Shown here: positions 30,607 to 37,453 of the stretch, piece after piece
Layout of the letters: the number at the start of each line of letters is the position of its first letter
Position numbering within the stretch: the stretch's first letter is position 1
Source: Candidatus Magasanikbacteria bacterium GW2011_GWA2_56_11
GTDB lineage: Bacteria; Patescibacteriota; Patescibacteriia; Magasanikbacterales; UBA922
DNA: 45,541 nucleotides
Assembly: GCA_001004885.1 (NCBI GenBank)
Contig: LCRX01000010.1
Coordinates: 1-45,541 of the forward strand
Direction of reading: 5' to 3'
Translations under genes and position numbers: made by a program
The notes under the pieces: generated by a model
The model's input: the letters and a program-made list of their open reading frames with translations, nothing else
The model's database searches: none
What the model was told of the DNA's origin: nothing

Positions 30607-30918
30607 TGCCGAGGGCCAGGATCGAACTGGCGACACAAGGATTTTCCTTCTCTCCAAACGTTTCCGTAAGGCTTGGACTATCTCTTCATCCCGGTTTAAC
30701 GGGAGCTGGGCGCTTATCGAGGATTATTGTTGGGACTCACCTCGTAGTCTCTACACCTTCCCTGGGACTAAACCCTCCAGGGCTTGGCTCGGGATTACCA
30801 TTCCGGCGCACAATGGCTGCGGAAACAGGCTTCCCCGAATTCACCCAGTTTTGCACTCCGGATTACTCCAGAGGGGACCGAAAACCAGTCCTCTGCTCTA
30901 CCACTGAGCTACCTCGGC
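30607..30918 (-). tRNA. tRNA-Phe(GAA) with a group I intron
   Basis: Exon 1 (30918-30887) is GCCGAGG, TA, D arm GCTC-AGTGGTA-GAGC, A, GAGGA, CT. Exon 2 (30646-30607) is GAAAA, TCCTT, GTGTC, T arm GCCAG-TTCGATC-CTGGC, CCTCGGC, A. Joined, the loop is CTGAAAA, giving anticodon GAA and an ordinary tRNA-Phe. The interruption is exactly between U33 and G34. Confidence 0.93.
30647..30886 (-). ncRNA. Group I self-splicing intron in tRNA-Phe
   Basis: The 240-nt insert shows the group I core. P1: exon GAGGACU pairs with the guide GGUCC(CC)UC (30879-30871), with the U-G wobble at the 5' splice site. P- and Q-like blocks AATTCGGGGAA and AATCCCGAGCCAAG; R-like GTAGAGACTAC (30754-30744) and S-like ATAGTCC (30681-30675), whose GACTA/TAGTC pairing is P7. 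The last intron base is G. There is no endonuclease frame. This layout is like the small IC3 introns of cyanobacterial tRNA-Leu and Azoarcus tRNA-Ile. Confidence 0.92.
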
Positions 30919-30967
30919 TACGGCTAAATTGTACTGCTTTATTCGCTAGGCGGCAAACCGCGCCTAG

Positions 30968-31039
30968 TGGACCGGAGAGGAGTCGAACCTCCGACCACCT
31001 CATTGCAAATGAGGCGCTCTACCACTGAGCTACCGGCCC
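30968..31039 (-). tRNA. tRNA-Ala(TGC)
   Basis: Acceptor GGGCCGG/CCGGTCC (one G-T pair), anticodon stem CCTCA/TGAGG with loop TTTGCAA, T arm GGAGG-TTCGACT-CCTCT. First gene of the minus-strand Ala-Phe-Pro tRNA cluster. Confidence 0.95.
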
Positions 31040-31234
31040 TCGCCAGGGACTCGCCTCTCCCCGAAGCTTGAAATAGCTAAAAAGCGAAGAGAGTATACCA
31101 AGCAGAGGCGCGGCTGTCAACCTTGCGCCGAGAGATAGGCTCCGGGTAAGAAAGCGCCCGGATGGCCAAAAACCGGCTGGCGCAATCCGCGGATTGGTGA
31201 TAATATTTTTCCGGACCAAACCGGGAGGAAAACG

Positions 31235-32290
31235 ATGGATTGGAGAATGACCAAGGCAGCCGCCGAACAGGTAGGGCGATTTGCCGCCAACCTGGTCCGA
31301 GCTAGGCTGCTCGGCCGCCAGGCCATCTGGCCTTTTTTCGCCCTCTACTACGCCACCCACCGCTGCAACGCCGGCTGCGCTTGGTGCAGTCGATCGAGAG
31401 AGGTGCGCACCCCTCGACGACTGGCCGAGATGAATCTGCGGCGAACCCGGCAGGTGCTCGCGAGTGTGCGGGAAATCGTGCCCACGCTCTACGTCACCGG
31501 CGGCGAACCGCTGGTGCTCGACGACATCGAGGCTAGGCTCGAGATCGCGCGGAGTCTGGGATTCTATCCCATCCTCCTCAACACCAACGCCACCCTGCTC
31601 CACCGCCGGTCAGACGTACTGCGGCTGCTGGACACGCTGGTCGTAAGCCTCCACACCGTGGATCCGGCGGCCCTGGCCGCCACCTACGGAGTAAGCCGGC
31701 AATCGGCCGTCCAGGCGCTCGACAACATCAAAATGGCCGCGGAGCGGTCGGCGTCTGGCGGCGCCCAGATGATGGCCAACTGCGTGCTGACGCCGGACAA
31801 TATCGGTGGCGCCAATGCCGTCCTCGACTTCTGTCTCGCGCACGGTATCGAACTCGCGGTCGTTCCGGCCGTGGTACACCAACAGCCGCTGATGGCTTCG
31901 GGTGATCCGGCGGCGCGTCTGAAGTACACCCAATTCCTGGATCGGGTAGTGGCTATCAAGCGCCTCCACCCTGAAAAAATCCAGGGGACGATGGGCTATC
32001 TGTGGCGCATCCGCGATCTGCAGCCGTTCCCCTGCCGGCCGGACGGCATGCTGCCGATATCCCCGGACGGATGGGTGATCAACCCCTGCGACGCCGACTA
32101 CAGTCGCCGCGGAATCGTGGACGGAAGGACTTCGGTCCGGACGATCCTCAACAGCAGGGTCGACTGGAGCGCGCCCTTCCGGCAGTGCGCCGGCAAGTGC
32201 CTCAAGGCCTGCTACGTGCAGCCGGCCGAGGTGCTCGGCAACTGTCCGCCCGCCATCCTGGCCGAGTATTTGGCCAGGATGCGGCGTTAA
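31235..32290 (+). CDS. Radical SAM protein with SPASM-like C-terminus
   Basis: The 351-residue protein has the radical SAM 4Fe-4S motif C-x3-C-x2-C (CNAGCAWC, Cys44/48/51), the SAM-binding TGGEPL near residue 90, and a Cys-rich C-terminal part with FPCRP, VINPCDADY, CAGKCLKACY and a final GNC, which fits a second cluster domain (SPASM/twitch type). Such proteins modify peptides, nucleotides or lipids through the 5'-deoxyadenosyl radical. A GGGAGG lies 5 bp before the ATG. The methyltransferase gene starts 11 bp after its stop, so the two probably act on one pathway. No precursor-peptide gene is obvious nearby. Confidence 0.88.
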   Translation: MDWRMTKAAAEQVGRFAANLVRARLLGRQAIWPFFALYYATHRCNAGCAWCSRSREVRTPRRLAEMNLRRTRQVLASVREIVPTLYVTGGEPLVLDDIEARLEIARSLGFYPILLNTNATLLHRRSDVLRLLDTLVVSLHTVDPAALAATYGVSRQSAVQALDNIKMAAERSASGGAQMMANCVLTPDNIGGANAVLDFCLAHGIELAVVPAVVHQQPLMASGDPAARLKYTQFLDRVVAIKRLHPEKIQGTMGYLWRIRDLQPFPCRPDGMLPISPDGWVINPCDADYSRRGIVDGRTSVRTILNSRVDWSAPFRQCAGKCLKACYVQPAEVLGNCPPAILAEYLARMRR

Positions 32291-32301
32291 AGGGAGCACC
32301 G

Positions 32302-32946
32302 ATGGAGAGTTCCACGCGAATTATCCTTGGTCTGGCCATTCTGGCAGCGCTGCGATTAGGATACAAGATGCGCATGGGGCGAGCTGGTCGGGGAAGCCTC
32401 CTCAGCCGAACTGGATCTACCAGGGCCCGGACAGTCATAATTGCCATCCTCGGCCCTGTCTTGGCCTGGCAGCTTCTCCTGCCAGATTCGCTACCCAACG
32501 GTCTGGTCATGGATACACCCGGTTGGTTGGAGGCCAATGGTCTGGCACTGTTCATCTCCGGGGCGATCCTTCGAACCTGGTCGCAAATCACGTTGGGCGA
32601 CAATTGGTCGGCGGACCTAAGTACCAGGCCCAGACACGAGCTCCTCGAAACTGGGCCCTACGCTTTGCTCCGTCATCCAATTTATGCCTCGTACATCCTC
32701 ATCGCCCCCGGCCTCATGTTCACCACCGGCAACTGGCTGATCGGCGCGCTTGCCCTGGCCTACACGCTGGTCTCGCAGTTACGGATCCCGGAGGAAGATG
32801 CGATGCTATGTGCCTGCTTCGGTGAGCGGCATCTGGCATACCGGTCGATCATCATCGACCGGCGAAACAGAATCATCACCGCCGCGGTCGCAGTTCTCAA
32901 CCTTTGCGGAGCCGGCCACGAACTCTCGTGGCTGCTCGGCTGGTAA
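32302..32946 (+). CDS. Isoprenylcysteine carboxyl methyltransferase-like membrane protein
   Basis: The 214-residue protein has about five hydrophobic helices and the ICMT/PEMT signature near the C-terminus: LLETGPYALLRHPIYASYIL, then IPEEDAMLCACFGERHLAYR. This family methylates carboxyl, thiol or lipid head groups with SAM at the membrane. The ATG 32302 follows an AGGGAG site by 6 bp; a longer upstream frame overlaps the radical SAM gene and is not coding. In bacteria the substrate is usually unknown. Being co-transcribed with a radical SAM enzyme, it may complete a two-step modification. Confidence 0.82.
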   Translation: MESSTRIILGLAILAALRLGYKMRMGRAGRGSLLSRTGSTRARTVIIAILGPVLAWQLLLPDSLPNGLVMDTPGWLEANGLALFISGAILRTWSQITLGDNWSADLSTRPRHELLETGPYALLRHPIYASYILIAPGLMFTTGNWLIGALALAYTLVSQLRIPEEDAMLCACFGERHLAYRSIIIDRRNRIITAAVAVLNLCGAGHELSWLLGW

Positions 32947-33010
32947 GAAAGACGAGCCGGATCGAATGCTGTCGGGGAGGCAGCTTCAAACTCCCCGCTT
33001 CCACTCCCGC

Positions 33011-33078
33011 CTTTATATACATAGAGGCGGGAGAAAAACAAAAAACCGCGGCACCGCGGTTTTTTGTTTTTCTCCCGC
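33011..33078. terminator. Terminator with two competing hairpins
   Basis: A perfect 25-bp stem (33027-33051 with 33054-33078, 2-base loop) with A-rich and T-rich arms works in both directions. Its left arm GCGGGAG can alternatively pair with CTCCCGC just upstream (33004), so two structures exclude each other. Confidence 0.85.
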
Positions 33079-33096
33079 GCTATTCGTTGCCAGCGC

Positions 33097-33729
33097 CTAG
33101 TACCACTCCTCATGCCACTGCCGCATTTTTTCTATCTCCTCGCTCTGTGACTCGATAATCTCGCGGGACAGCGAACGAATTTCCGACCGCTTGGCCGTAT
33201 CGACCGCCATCTGCGCCATCATCACGGCCATCCCGTGATGCGGGATCATCGCCTCGATAAACGCCTTGTCGAACGATTCGGCCGTCTCCAGGTTTTGAAT
33301 ATCCGCCTCAAACCTCATCATCCGGCCCATCGTTCCCCGACCCATCATCGGTCCCGACCCCCAATACTCATCCGCCTCTTTCCCGTACCACTGCCGGTAC
33401 CAGCCGCGCATGTTTTCAATCTCCCTAGTCTGGGCGTCTTTAATCTCCGCCGCCAGTGCCTTCAGCTCTTCGTGTTCCGCTCTTTCGAGCGCCAGCTCGG
33501 CCATCTCCACCGCGCTCTCATGATGGCTGATCATCTGTTCGATAAAATGCGCGTCTATCTCCGCCGAGCCGATCCAGTTGCCCATCATTCCCTGGTTCCA
33601 CCGCATCAGGCCGCGCGGCATCATGGAGCTTTGCGGCTGGTAGGCGGCCCACAGGGCGGAGGACAAGACCATGACCGCGATCCCCAACAGCAGACCGGCC
33701 AGGCCCCAAACATGTTTTTCATTAGTCAT
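33097..33729 (-). CDS. DUF305 protein, membrane-anchored
   Basis: The 210-residue protein has one N-terminal transmembrane helix (about residues 8-28) and two DUF305 halves, each with the hallmark M-I-x-H-H: EQMISHHESAVEMAELAL and EAMIPHHGMAVMMAQMAV, separated by a Met/Gly-rich stretch. DUF305 proteins are ferritin-like four-helix, His/Met-rich proteins often linked to copper. Promoter TTGCGC, 17-bp spacer, TATCCT lies upstream. It is beside the ArsR-controlled metal(loid) cassette but has its own promoter. Confidence 0.88.
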   Translation of the reverse strand: MTNEKHVWGLAGLLLGIAVMVLSSALWAAYQPQSSMMPRGLMRWNQGMMGNWIGSAEIDAHFIEQMISHHESAVEMAELALERAEHEELKALAAEIKDAQTREIENMRGWYRQWYGKEADEYWGSGPMMGRGTMGRMMRFEADIQNLETAESFDKAFIEAMIPHHGMAVMMAQMAVDTAKRSEIRSLSREIIESQSEEIEKMRQWHEEWY

Positions 33730-33811
33730 AAAACATTAACTTAAAGAGGGTATCACCCCGCATAGGCAGGATACAAAACCCATGCCGGATGCGCAAGATT
33801 AAATCATTTAT

Positions 33812-34768
33812 TTACCACGCCACTAAATTAAACCAATACCCAATGAACATAATGCCCGCCGCCACTGTTCCAAAAAATATCGCCAAAAGCTTCAGGGTCA
33901 TTACCTTTTTAAGCATAATCGCTTCTGGCAAAGACAATCCGGCGACAGCCATCATAAAAGCTAGCGCCGTACCCAGCGGCATGCCTTGGGCGGTCAAGGC
34001 GAAAACAATTGGCACAAGCGTAGAACAGCCGGCATAGATCGGAATGCCGGCCAAGGTGGCGACCGGCACAGCCAACAATGAATTTATATTAAAATATTGC
34101 TTAAAAAATTCCGCCGGCACGTAACCATGAATACCGGCGCCAACGGCTACTCCGATCGCGATGACTAACCATAGTTTTTTAAAAGTTATATAAGTTTCAT
34201 TGAGCGAATATTGGATTTTACCTTCCATGCTTTTGGGGAGATAGCCAGAACCCGGATTCCCACCGCTATTATCGCTGAATTCCAAAACTATTTCTTTATC
34301 TAATTTCATTTTTCCGATAGCCAATCCGGCGACAACTCCCAGAATAATCCCAGCCAAAGCATAGAACACCGCGATTTTCCAACCAAAGGTCCCGCCTATC
34401 AACACAAAAACAACCTCGTTAACCAGCGGAGAAGTAATAATAAACGAAAAGGCGATTCCCAGCGGTATTTCCGCTTTCAAAAAGCCGACAAAAACCGGAA
34501 TGGATGAGCAAGAGCAAAAGGGAGTAACCGCGCCTAAAATTGACGCTGAAATATTACCTACCCCAAATTTCTGCTTGCCAAAGGCTTTTTTTAACTTATG
34601 CGGCGGTAAAAAGGTTCTGATAAAGGCAATTACCGCTATGACGATTAAAACCAACAAATATATTTTAATCGTATCATACACAAAGAAATTGACGCTGCTA
34701 CCGATTTTTGCGGCGGAATCAAAATTGAACAAAGAATAAACCAACCAATCGGCAAATCGTTGAATCAT
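33812..34768 (-). CDS. ArsP/YraQ-type permease (SO_0444 family)
   Basis: The 318-residue protein has two blocks of about four to five helices around a soluble loop (residues 155-195). The diagnostic TPFCSCSSIPVFVGF and, in the second half, AGIPIYAGCSTLVPIV mark permease family PF03773, whose members export organoarsenicals, other metalloids or Cu/Zn. The conserved Cys pair or triplet of the FCSCSS motif is intact. It is the last gene of the arsR cassette, and is AT-rich compared with neighbours, suggesting recent acquisition. Confidence 0.9.
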   Translation of the reverse strand: MIQRFADWLVYSLFNFDSAAKIGSSVNFFVYDTIKIYLLVLIVIAVIAFIRTFLPPHKLKKAFGKQKFGVGNISASILGAVTPFCSCSSIPVFVGFLKAEIPLGIAFSFIITSPLVNEVVFVLIGGTFGWKIAVFYALAGIILGVVAGLAIGKMKLDKEIVLEFSDNSGGNPGSGYLPKSMEGKIQYSLNETYITFKKLWLVIAIGVAVGAGIHGYVPAEFFKQYFNINSLLAVPVATLAGIPIYAGCSTLVPIVFALTAQGMPLGTALAFMMAVAGLSLPEAIMLKKVMTLKLLAIFFGTVAAGIMFIGYWFNLVAW

Positions 34769-34780
34769 AATTCAATTTTT

Positions 34781-35071
34781 CTATCCACGGAAACCGCCAT
34801 TGCTGTTTCCGCTTCCACAGATTTTTTTCTTTTCATCCGGTTTGCAACCAGCACCGCAAGAATCTTCACCCGGGCGGCAACCGCCGATACCACTGTTATT
34901 GGCAAAAATATTTTTAATGAAATTCACGGCGGAAAATTCAAATTTCACGTTTGTGGAGTGGCATCGTTCGCAAATAAATTTTCCATTTATACCATCTTCT
35001 TTTTCTTGGATAGTCGCTTTAATATCAAAAACATTGCCGCAGTCGGAACATATATATTTGTAGTTAGCCAT
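34781..35071 (-). CDS. Zinc-ribbon protein of the arsR cassette
   Basis: From ATG 35071 a 96-residue protein begins MANYKYICSDCGNVFDIKAT, followed by FICERCHST: a CxxC...CxxC zinc ribbon like FmdB-type regulators. The C-terminal part is Cys/Gly-rich (IGGCRPGEDSCGAGCKPDEKKKICG), which could bind a metal(loid). It lies between arsR (28 bp upstream) and the permease (12 bp downstream). A role as metallochaperone for the permease is plausible but inferred. Confidence 0.75.
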   Translation of the reverse strand: MANYKYICSDCGNVFDIKATIQEKEDGINGKFICERCHSTNVKFEFSAVNFIKNIFANNSGIGGCRPGEDSCGAGCKPDEKKKICGSGNSNGGFRG

Positions 35072-35099
35072 ATTTTTTCTAAAATTAAGTAACAGTAGC

Positions 35100-35402
35100 T
35101 TAACAATTTGACATTTTTTCTTTTGCCGCAGAAATTCCAATCAAGACTTTTTCCAATTTCGCTATATTTTTTCTATTAAGGGAATAATAGACCCGTTTAC
35201 CGTCTTTATGATTTATTATTAAATTATTTTGCCTTAAAATACCCAAATGATGCGAAACAAGGTTCTGGGGGAGTTTTAATTTTTCAAATATTTCGCAAAC
35301 ACACTTCTCACCGGAAGCAAGAAGCAAAATTATATCCAGACGGGCGTCAACACCCAAAGTCTTAAATAATTGTGATAGATTACGCTTTTTGGCAGGTTCC
35401 AT
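35100..35402 (-). CDS. ArsR/SmtB-family metal-sensing repressor
   Basis: The 100-residue winged-helix protein contains LGVDARLDIILLLASGEKCVCEIFEKL, NLVSHHLGILRQNNLI and GKRVYYSLN. CVCEI in the helix before the recognition helix corresponds to the ELCVCDL metal-binding site of ArsR/CadC-type sensors. Release from DNA on metal(loid) binding would induce the cassette. Its operator lies directly before the start codon. Gene order arsR - zinc ribbon - permease forms a compact detoxification or efflux unit. Confidence 0.92.
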   Translation of the reverse strand: MEPAKKRNLSQLFKTLGVDARLDIILLLASGEKCVCEIFEKLKLPQNLVSHHLGILRQNNLIINHKDGKRVYYSLNRKNIAKLEKVLIGISAAKEKMSNC

Positions 35403-35405
35403 AAT

Positions 35406-35454
35406 AACATATCAACTAACATTGATATGTTAACAAACAATGCATTACTCTGTC
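35406..35454 (-). promoter_or_regulatory. ArsR operator and promoter
   Basis: AACATATCAA-N6-TTGATATGTT (35406-35431) is a perfect inverted repeat 3 bp before the arsR start. On the minus strand TTGACA, 17-bp spacer, TTAACA places the -10 inside the operator, so binding would block transcription. Confidence 0.8.
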
Positions 35455-35499
35455 AAAACAGTTTGGCCGCCACCGATTATATTTTTTACAGCGGACTCC

Positions 35500-35607
35500 T
35501 TGACAATACCAGCCGTCTATACTAGAATTTACAGTTCCCGTCACAATTCATAATATTCCGCTGCGCTGCCTCCAGATAAATTTTACTGTGTGAAAGCAGC
35601 ACAGCGG
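35500..35607 (+). promoter_or_regulatory. Promoter and hairpin leader of the Cys-rich anchored protein
   Basis: TTGACA (35500), 17-bp spacer, TAGAAT (35523). The roughly 120-nt leader holds CCGCTGCGCTGC (35558) pairing with GCAGCACAGCGG (35596) and a smaller GCGGC...GCCGC hairpin just before the GGAGG ribosome site. Confidence 0.6.
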
Positions 35608-35657
35608 AAGCATCCGTGTGCCAGGAGCGGCTTTGCGCCGCGATTACGGAGGCAGGA

Positions 35658-36008
35658 ATGTATAGGTGGCTGCTTATCGTTTTTGCTGCTTCTATGGTGG
35701 CTCTGTCCGTGGCAGTCGCCCTCCGGTCCCTCGGCGGGGGTGACCACAGGGGTAGCGGCGGGTTGCGCAAGCGCCCGGTCGAGCCCTGCATGGCAGCCTG
35801 CGAGAGGCTGGCCGCCTGCGGGTACTGCACGACCGGCGAGAGCGACCAATGTATATCGGCTGCTCGGTGCCCCGACTCATGCACCACGCCGCACAGCCAG
35901 CGGATCGCGGCGTGCCTCGCCGCTCTCGATGACTGCGACAAGGATGCCCTCTCCCGCTGTTTCGACGCGGCGGACACCCCAACGGCCAATCCGTTGCCTG
36001 CCAACTAA
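35658..36008 (+). CDS. Membrane-anchored Cys-rich extracytoplasmic protein, unknown
   Basis: The 116-residue protein starts MYRWLLIVFAASMVALSVAVAL, one N-terminal anchor or signal helix, then a short linker and a domain with ten Cys: PCMAACERLAACGYC, QCISAARCPDSC, AACLAALDDCDKDALSRC. The regular Cys spacing indicates a disulfide-stabilised domain outside the membrane, similar in style to small Cys-rich lipoproteins of other phyla; no lipobox is visible. GGAGG lies 6 bp before the ATG. It is flanked by its own promoter and a strong terminator. No family recognised. Confidence 0.65.
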   Translation: MYRWLLIVFAASMVALSVAVALRSLGGGDHRGSGGLRKRPVEPCMAACERLAACGYCTTGESDQCISAARCPDSCTTPHSQRIAACLAALDDCDKDALSRCFDAADTPTANPLPAN

Positions 36009-36086
36009 CAACCGCCACCCGACACCTGCCGAGACTCCAAAGATTGGAGTTTGAGCAGGGAGAAAACGGGTGGCGGTTGTTTTTTG
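36008..36086 (+). terminator. Large branched terminator
   Basis: ACAACCGCCACCCG pairs with CGGGTGGCGGTTGT, followed by TTTTTT. The loop holds nested helices CCTGC/GCAGG and ACTCCAA/TTGGAGT. The remainder to 36380 shows no gene. Confidence 0.85.
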
Positions 36087-36379
36087 TGGCCAATGGTTTT
36101 ACTCTCCAATACCATACCTATATATGCATACTTCTAAACTTATTATCAGATCGACGTAGAAATTCACGAGCTGGCGTTTAACGCACTAAAACCCTATCAC
36201 GAGAGAAGCGCAACTTTTGACGACAAAAGTAAACTGGCGAACCGTATATTCACGAATATGGTGCTACAGAAAGAAGAATAGTTTGATGTTGAGTATACAC
36301 CGACATTTAATTTTTAATCCGAATGGATACCAAAGCTAAACGCAACCTCCGAACTGTTGAAACAGGGCGAATATTACAG

Positions 36380-36401
36380 AAAACAGGCTCATTAGAGCCT
36401 G
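36380..36401 (-). terminator. Terminator after tRNA-Asn
   Basis: On the minus strand CAGGCTC-TAAT-GAGCCTG then TTTTC. Confidence 0.8.
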
Positions 36402-36415
36402 CTCATCCTATGTTG

Positions 36416-36488
36416 CTCCCAGGGCAGGACTCGAACCTGCGGTATCCGCGTTAACAGCGCGGTGTTGTACCAGCTCAACTACCCGGGA
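36416..36488 (-). tRNA. tRNA-Asn(GTT)
   Basis: Acceptor TCCCGGG/CCTGGGA (one G-T pair), D arm GTTG-AGCTGGTA-CAAC, anticodon stem CCGCG/CGCGG with loop CTGTTAA, T arm GCAGG-TTCGAGT-CCTGC, G73. Confidence 0.95.
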
Positions 36489-36492
36489 AAAT

Positions 36493-36523
36493 AAAACACT
36501 CTCCGGTGCAGGAGAGTGTTTTT
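36493..36523. terminator. Hairpin between tRNA-Asn and its promoter
   Basis: AAAACACTCTCC pairs with GGAGAGTGTTTT around GGTGCA, with T-runs on both strands. On the minus strand it lies between promoter and tRNA, so it could attenuate tRNA-Asn transcription. Confidence 0.75.
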
Positions 36524-36599
36524 GCGTCGAATCAAAACTACTCGCCTGCGGACGGAGAGAAACAATTATTATTGCCGGCGAATAGCTCCATATAAAAAG

Positions 36600-36664
36600 A
36601 CTATAACAAGACGGCCCTTATGAGTCAAGCAACTATTGACAGGCAGACAAAATTCTGCTAAACT
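36600..36664. promoter_or_regulatory. Divergent promoters for tRNA-Asn and the gene at 36760
   Basis: Minus strand: TTGACT (36628-36623), 17-bp spacer, TATAGT (36605-36600). Plus strand: TTGACA (36636), 17-bp spacer, TAAACT (36659). The -35 elements are 7 bp apart. Confidence 0.75.
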
Positions 36665-36687
36665 AGGCCATTGTTCTTTGGCAATTC

Positions 36688-36733
36688 TGGCCGGCGGCCT
36701 GTACCAGATACCACTGGTTTAGGCCGCCGGCCA
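36688..36733 (+). promoter_or_regulatory. Leader hairpin of the gene at 36760
   Basis: TGGCCGGCGGCCT pairs perfectly with AGGCCGCCGGCCA; the loop itself contains ACCAG/CTGGT. It is followed by AAAAA and then the AAGGAGG ribosome site. Confidence 0.7.
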
Positions 36734-36759
36734 AAAAGCAGACCCGGCAAGGAGGCAAC

Positions 36760-37341
36760 TTGGAGTTCTCAATTAGCACCTTCAACCTCGTGATGCTGGC
36801 CAATGTGCTGGCGTGCACGCTCCAATTCCAGGTCCAGCGCGTCGACGCGCGCTACGGGCGGATCCCGCCGCGCCACTCGCTCATCCCCGGGACCAGCCAG
36901 GAGTTCCTCTACTGGCAGGACTTCCACACCCAGACCTGGGGTGACTGCCTGGGGCTGGGCCTGATCTGGGTGACTTTCGCCCATTACGTCGAGGCCGGTC
37001 TCATGACCCCGATCCTCTGGGTCGGGTTCGCCGTCATAGCGGTGGTCGACGCGGTCTCCTTCCGCCGGCTGTGCCTGAGTAAGCGCCACAAGCCGGACTG
37101 GGTGTTCCCCTCGACCGGCACCATGAGCGCCGGCGGCTGGACGCACCTGCCGTACCACGGCATCGGGATGGCTGCCGCGGCCGCGAGCCTCTGGCTCACG
37201 GCCACCAGGTGTAATAATCTTGTCATCTTGGTGATCTTCGCCGCCGGTGTCTTGACGTACAGCGCCGCCTTCGCGGTAGACGTGATCACCGGCCACTTCG
37301 ACCCGCTCCGCCGCCACGCGGACAAATCCTCCCGGGCGTAA
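36760..37341 (+). CDS. Membrane protein, unknown (TTG start)
   Basis: The 193-residue protein starts at a TTG placed 4 bp after AAGGAGG. It has an N-terminal hydrophobic helix (residues 5-20), a polar region with FLYWQDFHTQTWGD, then helices at about 64-85, 90-105, 130-150 and 150-172, and an Arg-rich cytosolic tail (HFDPLRRHADKSSRA). No family recognised. It has its own strong promoter and hairpin leader and is followed by a bidirectional terminator, so it is a single-gene transcription unit. Confidence 0.65.
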   Translation: MEFSISTFNLVMLANVLACTLQFQVQRVDARYGRIPPRHSLIPGTSQEFLYWQDFHTQTWGDCLGLGLIWVTFAHYVEAGLMTPILWVGFAVIAVVDAVSFRRLCLSKRHKPDWVFPSTGTMSAGGWTHLPYHGIGMAAAAASLWLTATRCNNLVILVIFAAGVLTYSAAFAVDVITGHFDPLRRHADKSSRA

Positions 37342-37386
37342 CCCCATACGCCCGCACCTTCCATTGCCTATCGCTTGCGGTAGCCA

Positions 37387-37432
37387 GCGGAATAAAAACT
37401 ACCCTGTTAATTCGGGGTAGTTTTTATTCCGC
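37387..37432. terminator. Bidirectional terminator
   Basis: An 18-bp stem, GCGGAATAAAAACTACCC and its complement, with 10-base loop, between convergent genes. Confidence 0.88.
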
Positions 37433-37453
37433 CTGAATTTACTTTTTCGTGCT

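Noticed and set aside
32002-32946. 314-codon frame for the methyltransferase beginning within the radical SAM gene
   Set aside because: The first 100 codons are out of frame with, and overlap, the conserved radical SAM C-terminus; ATG 32302 has its own ribosome site.
36003-36086. Integron attC site (TAACAACCGCC ... GGCGGTTGTT)
   Set aside because: The arms are perfectly complementary, lack the bulged bases and the GTTRRRY end, and run into six T: a terminator.
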